From the NCBI GenBank assembly GCA_016194705.1, contig JACQAZ010000019.1, positions 1 through 64,000 of the forward strand: a stretch of DNA of 64,000 bases. The letters are read 5' to 3'. A program made the translations under genes and the position numbers. Below the pieces are notes generated by a model, which worked only from the letters and a program-made list of their open reading frames with translations, was not told the DNA's origin and did no database searches. This DNA is from Elusimicrobiota bacterium (GTDB lineage Bacteria > Elusimicrobiota > Elusimicrobia > UBA1565 > UBA9628). This document shows, one piece after another, positions 49,743 through 58,389 of this stretch (its first letter is position 1; each line of letters opens with the position of its first letter).

Positions 49743-51233
49743 ATGATGGCGCCGACGCCTGAGAACCGGTTCGTCTGCATCCACGGGCATTTCTACCAGC
49801 CGCCGCGCGAGGACCCCTGGACCGGCCGCGTCCCGCGCCAGCCCTCGGCCGGCGAGGACCACGACTGGAACGCACGAATCGCGCGCGAGTGCTACATTCC
49901 CAACGCTCGCGCGCGCATCGCCAACGGCCGGAACGAAACCTTGGCCTACGTCAACAACTACGCCTTCTTGAGCTTTAATTTCGGGCCGACCTTGCTCAAC
50001 TGGCTCGCGGCCGAGCATCCCGAGGACTACAAGCGCCTGCTGACCGCCGATCGCGAGAGCGGGGTCCGGCTCGAGGGCCACGGCAACGCCATCGCCCAGG
50101 CCTACAGCCACATGATCCTGCCCTTGGCCGGCGCCCGCGACCAGGTCACCCAGGTGCGCTGGGGGATCGCCGATTTCCGCGCGCGCTTCCACCGCGATCC
50201 CGAGGCCCTTTGGCTGCCCGAGACCGCGGTCGACTCCGGGACCTTGCGCGTGCTCATCGACCACGGTCTCAAATACGCGATCCTAGCACCCTCCCAGGCC
50301 AAGCGCGCCCGCCGCATCGGCGAATCCAAGTGGACCGACGCCGCGGCCTCCACGCTCGACACGGGCCATCCTTACCGCTGGACCGACCGCGCCTCCAAGG
50401 CGCAGCGCTCGATCGCTCTGTTCTTCTACGATGGCGAGCTCTCTCAAGCCGTGGCTTTCGGCAAGCTGATGGCGAGCTCGGAGACGGCGGCCGAGCGCAT
50501 CGGCGAGGCTTTCGACCCGGCGCAGCGCCACTCCCGGCTCGTCTCGATCGCGACCGACGGCGAGACCTACGGCCACCACGACAAATTCGCCGAGATGGGC
50601 CTGGCCCACCTGCTCAAGTACGAGCTGCCGGCCCGGCGCATCTCGCCGGTGAACTTCGGCTATCACCTCGCCAAGCACCGGCCGACCTGGGAGGCCGAGA
50701 TACGCGAGAACACGGCCTGGAGCTGCGCCCACGGCCTGGCGCGGTGGGAAGGCGGCTGCGATTGCGGCTCGGAGGGCAGGAGCACGCAATGGCGCGCGCC
50801 CCTGAGGGAGGCCCTGGACTGGCTGCGCGATCAGCTCGCCGCCGTCGCCGAAGCCGAGACGCACCGGCTGGTGCGCGATTTCTGGGAGGTGCGCGACGAC
50901 TACATCGACGTCCTGCTCGACCCCTCCGCGGAGAACGTCGACCTCTTCTGCCGCAGGCGGATGATCGTCGACCCGACGCCTGAGACCAAGAGGGCGCTGC
51001 TGCGCATCCTCGAATGCCAGAAATTCGCGATGTTCATGTACACGAGCTGCGGCTGGTTCTTCTCGGACATCGGCGGGCTCGAGGCGGTCCAGAACCTCAA
51101 GTACGCGGCCCGTGCCGTCGAGCTGGCCGAGGAGACGGGGCTTGCCGACGGCCTTGAGGCGGGCTTTCTCAAGCGGCTCAAGGCGGGCGAGGCCGTCTAC
51201 CGCCGCCTGGCTAGAACCGCAGCCGCACGCTAG
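49743..51233 (+). CDS. Glycoside hydrolase family 57-like (DUF3536-type) protein, short
   Basis: The 496-residue protein begins FVCIHGHFYQPPREDPWTGR, a typical GH57/DUF3536 start. ALWLPETAVD carries the probable nucleophile Glu and SIATDGETYGHH the probable acid Asp. ENTAWSCAHGLARWEGGCDC marks the DUF3536 part. Proteins of this type that I know are considerably longer (about 800 residues), so the C-terminal part is missing or has been lost. TATAGT lies 4 nt before the first and 7 nt before the second ATG, favouring 49746. It may act on alpha-glucans. Its end overlaps the convergent autotransporter gene by 23 nt. Confidence 0.82.
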   Translation: MMAPTPENRFVCIHGHFYQPPREDPWTGRVPRQPSAGEDHDWNARIARECYIPNARARIANGRNETLAYVNNYAFLSFNFGPTLLNWLAAEHPEDYKRLLTADRESGVRLEGHGNAIAQAYSHMILPLAGARDQVTQVRWGIADFRARFHRDPEALWLPETAVDSGTLRVLIDHGLKYAILAPSQAKRARRIGESKWTDAAASTLDTGHPYRWTDRASKAQRSIALFFYDGELSQAVAFGKLMASSETAAERIGEAFDPAQRHSRLVSIATDGETYGHHDKFAEMGLAHLLKYELPARRISPVNFGYHLAKHRPTWEAEIRENTAWSCAHGLARWEGGCDCGSEGRSTQWRAPLREALDWLRDQLAAVAEAETHRLVRDFWEVRDDYIDVLLDPSAENVDLFCRRRMIVDPTPETKRALLRILECQKFAMFMYTSCGWFFSDIGGLEAVQNLKYAARAVELAEETGLADGLEAGFLKRLKAGEAVYRRLARTAAAR

Positions 51234-54200
51234 CGTTGAACATCGAGTCTTGGAAGCGCGACCGGAAATCCCCGGCGTAGTCGAACTTCGCCACGGCCCC
51301 CTTGCCGAGGCTGACCGAAACGCCGGTGCCCAGGATGGTGCCGTCGCGGGCGTAAGAGCCCGTCGTCACCGAGAAGGGGTTGCCGCCGCCGTCGGCGAAC
51401 TGGGCGCTGATCGGTCGGCTTTGGCCCTCGAACTCGTGCCTCCAGCCGAGGCTCCCGTAGGGGACGACCGAGCGCGAGTCCACGTCGAACTGCCACGAAT
51501 ACCGCAGGCCGAGGCTCGACTGCAGGGATTCGGCCGTCTGCGCGCCGACGCTCAGGTTCAAGGAGCCCGCGCCGTCCTCCGAGAACGCGCCGATCATCAG
51601 GCGGTTGTAGTTGAGGCCGGCGAACGGCGAAAAGATCCCCCATTCGAGGGACCTCAAATCGTAGCTGAGACTGCCGTTCATGTTGAGCTCGGTGCCGCGC
51701 GGCGAGGCCGAGGCGGTCCGGCGCAGGGTCCCGATGGCGATGGCGCGCTTGGTGCTGAAGGAATCCAGCGCGCCTCCGAGGTAGAAGGTGGAGTGGAGCT
51801 TCTCGCCGCCGGCCGTCGCGTAGGCTCCCAGGCGCGCGCTGTTGTCGTCGACGGTGCCGGCACCCGGCGAGTAGATCGAGGCGTGGCCGTGGAGATAGCC
51901 GGCCGAGCCTCCGACCGCTATCTGGTCGCCGAGGCGGTAGTCCGCGCCGCCCGTGAAGCCGCCCGAGTTGAAGGCGTAGCCGGGCTGGGTGCCGTTGACG
52001 CTGTTGGCTTCCGAGAGGCGGCCGCCCGTCGCCGCTCCCGAGCCGAAGAAACCCCACGGGGAGGACGCGCCCTTGTCGTCGGGCGCAGACGCGGGAGTCT
52101 CGTCGTCTCCCGCGCCGGCGGCCGCGTAGAGCGCGCCGGGGTAGGGCGAGCGGCGCGCCAGGCCGTAGGTCGAGAAGCCGGGGTGGTCGTTGCCGTCGGC
52201 CAGCACGGCCATGCGCTGGCTGACGGCCGCGGCCTGCACGCTGGCGCCGGCCAGGCCGATGCCCGCCATCGAGGCCAGCGAGGCCGGGCCGATCTGGTCG
52301 AGGGCGGCGCGCAGGGAGCCGGTGTCCATCGCGTAGAGCTGCGAGAGAACGGCGGCCGAGTCTCCCGCCGGCGAGACGCGCAGGGGCTCGAGCGCCGCGC
52401 CGATCGTCGCCTGGTTGCCGGTGGCGGCAACGGCCGAAAACGGCACGAGGACGGTCGTCAAGGTGATCCCGCCGCCGGCATAGGTCGGCGTGAAGCTCAG
52501 CGCGGCCGGCGAGAGTATCTTCGGCACCGTCCCCGTTATCGCGCCGCCGATCGCGATCGGGACGAAGACGTCTCCCGCCTTGACGACAGCGCCCTGCGGC
52601 AGCGCCACAGACAGCGTCCCGTTGGTCATGTTGGCGGCGCCGGTGATCGTCAGGTTGGTCACGGCCGGCTTGAGCACCATCTTCAGCGTGCCGCCGCCGC
52701 TGCCGTCGTAGCTGGCCACGGTCTGCGTGAAGGCCTGCGCGTCGAAGAACGAGCCCGCGGCGACCGTCAGGGCGGTGGCGGCGGGCAAGGCGCCGCTGGC
52801 GCCGAGCGCGAGCGTTCCGCCGTTGACGATCGTGGCTCCGCCGTAGGTGTTGACCCCCATCGCCTGGGCCAAGGTCAGGATCCCCTTGCCGAGCTTCGTC
52901 AGCCCGCCGGCGCCCGTGATCGCGCCGGAAAGCGCCGTATTATTGCCGTTGGTGTCGATGGTCGCGGTCTTGGTGAGCGTCATGGCGTTGGTCAGAGAGA
53001 AGCTGTTCACCATCTGCAAAATGCCGCCGTTGTAGGTGAGGGTTCCCGTGCCGAGGGCGGCCTTGTTGTTGATGCTGAGCGTGCCCGAGCTGAGCACGGT
53101 GCCGCCGGTGTAGGCGTTGATCCCCGTCAGCGCGAGGGTGCCGGTGCTGGCGCTGGTCAGTGTCCCGGCCCCGCTGATGATTCCGGAGAAGGACGAGAGA
53201 TTCCCGAGCGTGTCGATCGTGCCGTTGCCGGTGAGGGTGACGGCGTTGGAGACCGTGACCGTCGAGGCGGTCTGCAGGACGCCGCCGTTGAAGGTGATCG
53301 CCCCGGAGCCCAAGGAGGAATTCATGTTGATGTTGAGCGTGCCCGCGTTGAACACGGTGCCCCCACCGTAGGAGTTGGACCCGGTCAAGGTGAGCTTGGT
53401 GGCCCCGACGTCGTTGAGTATGTTGAGCGCGCCGGCGCCCGAGATGTTCCCGGAAAGCGCCAGGCTGTTGCCCAAGGTGTCGATCGTGCCGCCGAGCGCG
53501 TTGAGAGAGATCGAGGTCACCGAGACGGCTGCGGCGGTCTGCAAGGTGCCGCCGTTGAAGACCAAGGTGCCCGCGCCCAGCGCGGAGTTGTTGTTGACGT
53601 TGATCGTGCCGGCGTTGAAGGTCAGGCCTCCCGTGAAGGTGTTGATGCCGGTCAAGGTGAGCGTGCCGGCTCCCAGCACGGTCAGGGCGCCGCCGCCGCC
53701 GATGACCCCGGAGATGCTCGAATTGAATCCCTGGGTGTCGAAGGTCCCGGCGCTCGTCATCGTGAAGGCGCGCGCGGTGGCGATGCCCGCCGCGGTCTGC
53801 AGGGTGCCGCCGTTGAAGGCGACGCCTCCCGCCAAGCCGCCCAGGGCCGCGTCGGCGTTGATGTTGAGCGTCCCCCCGGCGAGCGTGGTGCCGCCCGTGT
53901 AGGTATTGGCGCCGGTCAGAGTCAAGGTCCCCGCGCCGGTCTTGGTCAGGGAGCCCGCGCCGCTGATGACCGCCGAGATGGTCCAGACCTGCGGGACGCT
54001 GGTGTTGTTGAAAGTGGCGGCCCCCGCCAGCGGGATCGCGTTGGGAGAGCCCGCGATGGTCACGGCCGAAGGAGCGTTCGAGACGTCGAGCGTCGTCATC
54101 GCCGCGACGCCCGGCAGGTCGCTGAGCAAGGTCAGCGTGCCGCCGCTTCCGACGCCCCAGGCGATCGTGTTGGTCCCGCCCAGCGCGTTGGAGTCGCTCA

Positions 54201-54312
54201 CGCCCTGGCGCAGGCTGCCGGCACCCGAGTCGCCGGTGTTGGTGACGCTGAAGGTGGCCGCCGGGCTCCGTTGAGCGAGCAAGGTGAGGAAAAGGATCAG
54301 CAGGAGACGCAT
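51211..54312 (-). CDS. Autotransporter with PATR repeats and beta-barrel
   Basis: From ATG 54312 the protein has 1033 residues with a signal peptide (LLLILFLTLLAQRSPA). The passenger contains about five autotransporter-associated (PATR) units, such as GAGTLTLTGANTYTGGTTLA and GAGTLTLTGINTFTGGLTF, in a probable beta-helix. From about residue 760 an autotransporter barrel follows, ending NASVRLRF. No protease or lipase motif is visible, so the passenger is probably an adhesin-like surface structure. It follows the nuclease gene by 16 nt. Confidence 0.9.
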   Translation of the reverse strand: MRLLLILFLTLLAQRSPAATFSVTNTGDSGAGSLRQGVSDSNALGGTNTIAWGVGSGGTLTLLSDLPGVAAMTTLDVSNAPSAVTIAGSPNAIPLAGAATFNNTSVPQVWTISAVISGAGSLTKTGAGTLTLTGANTYTGGTTLAGGTLNINADAALGGLAGGVAFNGGTLQTAAGIATARAFTMTSAGTFDTQGFNSSISGVIGGGGALTVLGAGTLTLTGINTFTGGLTFNAGTINVNNNSALGAGTLVFNGGTLQTAAAVSVTSISLNALGGTIDTLGNSLALSGNISGAGALNILNDVGATKLTLTGSNSYGGGTVFNAGTLNINMNSSLGSGAITFNGGVLQTASTVTVSNAVTLTGNGTIDTLGNLSSFSGIISGAGTLTSASTGTLALTGINAYTGGTVLSSGTLSINNKAALGTGTLTYNGGILQMVNSFSLTNAMTLTKTATIDTNGNNTALSGAITGAGGLTKLGKGILTLAQAMGVNTYGGATIVNGGTLALGASGALPAATALTVAAGSFFDAQAFTQTVASYDGSGGGTLKMVLKPAVTNLTITGAANMTNGTLSVALPQGAVVKAGDVFVPIAIGGAITGTVPKILSPAALSFTPTYAGGGITLTTVLVPFSAVAATGNQATIGAALEPLRVSPAGDSAAVLSQLYAMDTGSLRAALDQIGPASLASMAGIGLAGASVQAAAVSQRMAVLADGNDHPGFSTYGLARRSPYPGALYAAAGAGDDETPASAPDDKGASSPWGFFGSGAATGGRLSEANSVNGTQPGYAFNSGGFTGGADYRLGDQIAVGGSAGYLHGHASIYSPGAGTVDDNSARLGAYATAGGEKLHSTFYLGGALDSFSTKRAIAIGTLRRTASASPRGTELNMNGSLSYDLRSLEWGIFSPFAGLNYNRLMIGAFSEDGAGSLNLSVGAQTAESLQSSLGLRYSWQFDVDSRSVVPYGSLGWRHEFEGQSRPISAQFADGGGNPFSVTTGSYARDGTILGTGVSVSLGKGAVAKFDYAGDFRSRFQDSMFNASVRLRF

Positions 54313-54328
54313 CGAGGCGACGATCTTA

Positions 54329-55402
54329 TCATTTTCGGGGCGCGCCTCGCGCGGCGCTCGCGCGCGCGACGGCTTGCGGGTCGTAGTCCGGCTCGACGAA
54401 ATCCGGGGCGAGAGCGTAGTCGAAGGTCTGCGCCTTCGAGAGGTCGGGGCGTCCGCCGCGCTGCCAGGCCTCGCGCCAGAGCCAGCGCAGCGCGCCGGCC
54501 GCCAAGGCCAGCTGCCATTCGATGATGGGCCGGAAAGCGGGCGCGGCCTCGTCGGCGGATTTTCTCTTCGCCGCCTTCTTGCCCACGCTTGGCTCAAGCA
54601 CGAGCGGCGCGTCGGCTCGCCGGACCTCGCCCACGCGCGCTAGAGCCCTCGCGCTGAGCTCGCGAGTCACGCAGGCCCCGGCCAAGCGCCGGCATTCGGC
54701 CCCGTCGTCCATCATGCGGTCGCAATCGAGCGCCGCGGCGGCCGTCGGCAGGGTCTCGAAGACGTCGAGCTCCAAGGCGGGGGTCTCGACGTTGAGGACC
54801 GCGCTCTCGAAGAACGAGTGGATGCCGCCCTCACCGGTGCCGTAGCCGTCGTGGTCGGCGGTGTTGTGGTAGGGCTGCGAGGCGTCGCCGACGAAATGGG
54901 CCATGAGGCCGCCGTAGACCAGGGCCTGCTGGACGGCGGCCTTGAATCCCTTGGACCCGGGCTCCTCGGACTTCGCCTTCTTGAACGAGTCGGTCATCCT
55001 CTCGAAAAGCTGCTCCGCGCGCCAGATGACCGTGCCGCTCTCGAAGAGGTCGATGGGCTTGGCATCGGCGCGGCTCTTCAGGCCGTCGACCGACTTCTTG
55101 GCCTGGGAATAGTCGAGCGGGAGCGAGGCGATGTCGTCGGTCCACTCGTCGGCGTTGAGGAAATGCGTCGGCGCGTTGAGGGCCTCGACCTCGGGGCCGA
55201 GCTTGCGCCACGAGGTGTCGGGGATGTTCGCCAGATGCCCGAGCTGGAGGGCTTTGGCTTGGAAGAAGCCGCGCAGCGCCGGGTCGTCGAGGCGCATGGC
55301 CGCGACGCGCGCGATCGCGTTGTGGCCGCGCTCGCCCCAGCAGAAGCCGGGCCCGGGAGAGAGCAGAACGAGCAGCGCCGTCAGGCTCCAAGAGGCCTTC
55401 AC
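54329..55402 (-). CDS. S1/P1-type zinc nuclease
   Basis: The GTG at 55402 gives 357 residues. After signal cleavage the mature protein would begin WGERGHNAIARVAAMRL, with the N-terminal Trp and His that bind the zinc cluster in S1/P1 nucleases. LNADEWTDD, GGLMAHFVGDASQPYHNTAD and HSFFE supply further ligands. The family degrades single-stranded nucleic acids outside the cytoplasm. It overlaps the AI-2E gene stop (GTGA), so the two are coupled. Confidence 0.83.
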   Translation of the reverse strand: MKASWSLTALLVLLSPGPGFCWGERGHNAIARVAAMRLDDPALRGFFQAKALQLGHLANIPDTSWRKLGPEVEALNAPTHFLNADEWTDDIASLPLDYSQAKKSVDGLKSRADAKPIDLFESGTVIWRAEQLFERMTDSFKKAKSEEPGSKGFKAAVQQALVYGGLMAHFVGDASQPYHNTADHDGYGTGEGGIHSFFESAVLNVETPALELDVFETLPTAAAALDCDRMMDDGAECRRLAGACVTRELSARALARVGEVRRADAPLVLEPSVGKKAAKRKSADEAAPAFRPIIEWQLALAAGALRWLWREAWQRGGRPDLSKAQTFDYALAPDFVEPDYDPQAVARASAARGAPRK

Positions 55403-56367
55403 GCCTTGACCGGGATGTCCCGCAGCTCCTCGCGCAGGTAGTGGATCATCGCGGGCGCTAGGATCATGCCCGGCACGCCCATCAAGGCCTCGCCGATGAG
55501 CAGGCCGGCCAGAATCTGCCAGACGGGAGTGTCGATGCGGGAGCCCAGGATATGCCCGCTGAGCAGGTATTGGGCCTTGTGCGAGACCACGAGGAAGATG
55601 AGCGCGACGACGGCCATCTGCGGCGAGATGGTCAGAGCCGTGCCGACGATGACCGTGTTGCTGGCGATGTTGCCGACGATGGGCAGTATGCCGAAGATGA
55701 AGGTCGTCAAGGTCAGGAAGTGCACGAAGGGGATGCCCACGGCGAGCAGGAAGATCGCGGTGATCCCGGCGTTGATGAACGAGATGAGCACCTGGGCCGA
55801 CAGGATCTTCTCGAAGCCCAGCATGAAGACCTTGACGCGCAGGTCGAACTCGCGGCGCATGGCGTCGAAGAGGTTGTGCTTGATCGCGGGCTCCGGCTCG
55901 GAAAGGAAGTGGAGGATCGCCACGAAGATGCCGACCACGATCTGGAAGAAGCCCTTGGTCAAGAGGCCGCTGGTCTCGGTGACCGAGCGCGCGTTCTCCT
56001 TGAGGGCCTCGAGGAGCACCACGCGGAAGCCGTGCAGGTTCTCGAAAGGCAGGTCGATGCCGTACTCGTTGGCCATGCCGTCGACCGTCGGGATCAGTGA
56101 GCCCAGGATCAGAGGCATCCGGTGCATCGCGAGCTTGAAGAAGGTGATGACGAGCCAGGTCAGCAGCGCCGCCGTCACCCCGAAGGTCGCCACGGCGCCG
56201 GCGCGGGCGGCCAGCGAAGGCAGCGGGCCCGCGAGCTTGCGGTGGGTGAGGTCCAGGATCATGTAGGAAAAAAGACCGGCCAGAAGCACGGGACCCAGGT
56301 GCAGGCAAATGATCGCCGCGGCGAGAGCGGCGAAAAGCGCGTACGAGGCCTTTCGAGCCGGCGTCAT
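55399..56367 (-). CDS. AI-2E family transporter
   Basis: From ATG 56367 the protein has 322 residues and about seven helices. GIPFVHFLTLTTFIFGILPI VGN, and LAGLLIGEALMGVPGMILAP near the end, are typical of the AI-2E/PerM family. Members export autoinducer-2 or act as Na+/H+ antiporters, and function cannot be set by sequence. It is divergent from the desaturase gene. The track start at 56466 overlaps that gene and is rejected. Confidence 0.85.
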   Translation of the reverse strand: MTPARKASYALFAALAAAIICLHLGPVLLAGLFSYMILDLTHRKLAGPLPSLAARAGAVATFGVTAALLTWLVITFFKLAMHRMPLILGSLIPTVDGMANEYGIDLPFENLHGFRVVLLEALKENARSVTETSGLLTKGFFQIVVGIFVAILHFLSEPEPAIKHNLFDAMRREFDLRVKVFMLGFEKILSAQVLISFINAGITAIFLLAVGIPFVHFLTLTTFIFGILPIVGNIASNTVIVGTALTISPQMAVVALIFLVVSHKAQYLLSGHILGSRIDTPVWQILAGLLIGEALMGVPGMILAPAMIHYLREELRDIPVKA

Positions 56368-56465
56368 GATAGGAAGAACATAGCAAAAATAGGCCTTGAG
56401 AATGAGAGGTCCAAGTGTTATCCTACAAGTGTACGACGAGTTGAAACCCGGACCAAGGAGACTCA

Positions 56466-57692
56466 ATGGACGCCACCACGAAGTCGAGCATCGCGCGGCC
56501 CAACGCCCAGTTTGATCTCGTCAACATCGCCTTCCTGCTGCTGACTCCCATCGTGGCCTTCGGGGGCACGGCCTGGTACATCTTTTACCACGGGGTGACC
56601 CGTCTCGAGCTTCTCAACTTCTCCTTGATGTATCTGTTCACGGGGATCGGCATCACGGCGGGGTACCACCGCTATTACACCCACCGCAGCTACGACTGCT
56701 CGAAGCCGCTCCAGCTGTTCTATCTGATCTTCGGCGCGGCCGCCGTGGAAAACTCGGCGCTCAACTGGTGCTCGGACCACCGCTACCACCACCGCTTCGT
56801 CGACACCGACGAGGATCCCTACAACATACTGCGCGGCGGGCTCTACGCCCACATCGGGTGGATCTTCTACAAGGACACGCGCAGCGTCCACGAGAAGTAC
56901 AAGAACATCCCCGACCTGCTCAAGGACCCGCTGGTGGTCTGGCAGGACAAGTGGTATCTCTTCATCGTGCTGGTCGTGAGCTTCGCCCTGCCGGCCTATG
57001 TCGGCTTGATCGAGGGGCGGCCCGTCGGCGGCCTTCTGTGGGGCGGCTTTCTGCGCATCGTGATCGTCCATCACATGACCTTCTTCATCAACTCGCTGGC
57101 GCACATGTGGGGCACCAAGCCCTACAGCGAGAAGGACACCGCCCGCGACAACTGGATGCTCGGCCCTTTCACCTTCGGCGAGGGCTACCACAACTTCCAC
57201 CACAAGTTTCAGGCCGACTTCCGCAACGGCGTGCGCTGGTACCAGTTCGACCTCGGCAAGTGGTGGCTCTACGCGATGAACTTTTTGGGCCAGGTGCGTC
57301 ACTTGAAGAGAACGCCGGAGGCCCTGATCCTGAAGGCCAAGCTCGAGGTCCAGATGCGGCGCATTGAAGAGCGCCTGGCCGCCTCCGGCGCGCCCGAGCG
57401 CATGTGGGAGCTCGTGCAGGGACGGCTCGAAGCCGGGCGCCAGAGGTTCGAAGGCGCCATGGTGCAGTACTATTGCGCCAAGCTCGAGTACAAGCGCCAG
57501 AAGGACGCATGGACCGCCGAAATGCGCCGCCAGTGGGCGGCCAAGCTCGAGACCTACCAGAACGACCTCGACGAGGCGCGGCGGCGCTGGGCCGAGATGA
57601 TCCGCGCGATGAACCGCATCCCGCACCCGAGCGCGCAGGGGCTGCTCAGCCTGACCGTCGTGTTCGACGTGCTCAAGACGCGCCTCTGGTAG
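56466..57692 (+). CDS. Membrane fatty-acid (acyl) desaturase with coiled-coil C-terminus
   Basis: The 408-residue protein has the three histidine boxes of delta-9-type desaturases: HRYYTH, DHRYHH and GEGYHNFHH, with INSLAHMWGT as an additional ligand motif. Four membrane helices are visible. The first 285 residues match the family; the last 120 are charged and helical (LILKAKLEVQMRRIEERLAA and onward), an unusual cytoplasmic coiled-coil extension. AGGAG precedes the ATG. The cyclic-nucleotide-binding gene follows after 10 nt, suggesting cAMP-linked control of membrane lipids. Confidence 0.9.
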   Translation: MDATTKSSIARPNAQFDLVNIAFLLLTPIVAFGGTAWYIFYHGVTRLELLNFSLMYLFTGIGITAGYHRYYTHRSYDCSKPLQLFYLIFGAAAVENSALNWCSDHRYHHRFVDTDEDPYNILRGGLYAHIGWIFYKDTRSVHEKYKNIPDLLKDPLVVWQDKWYLFIVLVVSFALPAYVGLIEGRPVGGLLWGGFLRIVIVHHMTFFINSLAHMWGTKPYSEKDTARDNWMLGPFTFGEGYHNFHHKFQADFRNGVRWYQFDLGKWWLYAMNFLGQVRHLKRTPEALILKAKLEVQMRRIEERLAASGAPERMWELVQGRLEAGRQRFEGAMVQYYCAKLEYKRQKDAWTAEMRRQWAAKLETYQNDLDEARRRWAEMIRAMNRIPHPSAQGLLSLTVVFDVLKTRLW

Positions 57693-57702
57693 CCCGCCTC
57701 GG

Positions 57703-58140
57703 ATGGCAGGTCCGGCTCCTTCGAAGCTCGCCGTCGACGACGCGGCCGCGGCTTTGCTCTGCCGGGCGCTCAAGATCGAGGGCTTCTTCCCGGAGTTCAC
57801 CAAGGACCAGGTCCGCGGAGTCTTCCCGCACGGCGGCCTCAACCTCTACCCGGCGGGTTATCGCCTGATCAACGTCGGCGAGGAGAACCGCGACCTCTTC
57901 GCCGTCTACGCGGGCAAGGTCGAGGTCATGAGGCCCTTCGTCTTGAAGCAGATTTACCTCGGCCCCGGCGAGCTCTTCGGCGAGATGGCGATCGTGCGCG
58001 ACGGCAAGCGCAACGCCACCGTCGTCGCGGCGGTCGACTCCCAGATCTTCCATTTGCCCTATCAGGACCTCCAGTACCTGATGGACAAGAATCCCTCGCT
58101 CGAGGCGCATTTCAAGGACCTCGCCTACCACCGCCTCTGA
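57703..58140 (+). CDS. Cyclic-nucleotide-binding domain protein
   Basis: The 145-residue protein is essentially a single CNB domain: LNLYPAGYRLINVGEENRDL, FAVYAGKVEVM, and the phosphate-binding cassette GELFGEMAIVRDGKRNATVV. No DNA-binding domain follows, so it must act through a partner. Two class III cyclases are encoded in the window. It lies 10 nt after the desaturase and could regulate it. Confidence 0.85.
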   Translation: MAGPAPSKLAVDDAAAALLCRALKIEGFFPEFTKDQVRGVFPHGGLNLYPAGYRLINVGEENRDLFAVYAGKVEVMRPFVLKQIYLGPGELFGEMAIVRDGKRNATVVAAVDSQIFHLPYQDLQYLMDKNPSLEAHFKDLAYHRL

Positions 58141-58200
58141 TTTTCCCCTGGCGCGCCGGCGGGTGCGGGGCTATACTGAGGAGGCCCCTTCAGAGGAGCC

Positions 58201-58389
58201 ATGGAACACCAACCGGTCGTTTGGGCCTTCGTCGTGGTCGTCGTCCTGGCGGCCGCGCTCAGAGCCTTCTTCGCGCTGCTCGATGAGGAGCACAGGACGG
58301 TCGCCCGGCGGTTCGTCGCCGCGCGCCGCTCGAGGCACCCGCGGCGCCGCGACGTGGGATCTCGACGCCGCGCCCGGGCCTACGCTTAG
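58201..58389 (+). CDS. Short ORF with one transmembrane helix, possible N-terminus of the ATP-grasp protein
   Basis: The 62-residue ORF starts MEHQPVVWAFVVVVVLAAAL and has GAGGAG ahead of its ATG and TATACT at 58172-58177. The helix is convincing, but the last 20 residues are Arg-rich and look like out-of-frame text. The following ATP-grasp frame is +1 relative to it and overlaps it. Either it is a small membrane protein on its own, or a frameshift separates it from the enzyme. Confidence 0.5.
   Translation: MEHQPVVWAFVVVVVLAAALRAFFALLDEEHRTVARRFVAARRSRHPRRRDVGSRRRARAYA

Noticed and set aside
52900-54000. Regular repeats suggestive of a CRISPR or tandem DNA array
   Set aside because: The periodicity comes from the PATR protein repeats; DNA copies are divergent and there are no uniform spacers or cas genes.
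51112-54525. 1137-aa plus-strand ORF
   Set aside because: It is antisense to the PATR autotransporter; its Arg/Gly/Ala-rich text is a high-GC shadow with no recognisable domain.
54329-56386. 685-aa minus-strand ORF
   Set aside because: Only the 357 residues from GTG 55402 form the nuclease; the rest shadows the AI-2E gene.
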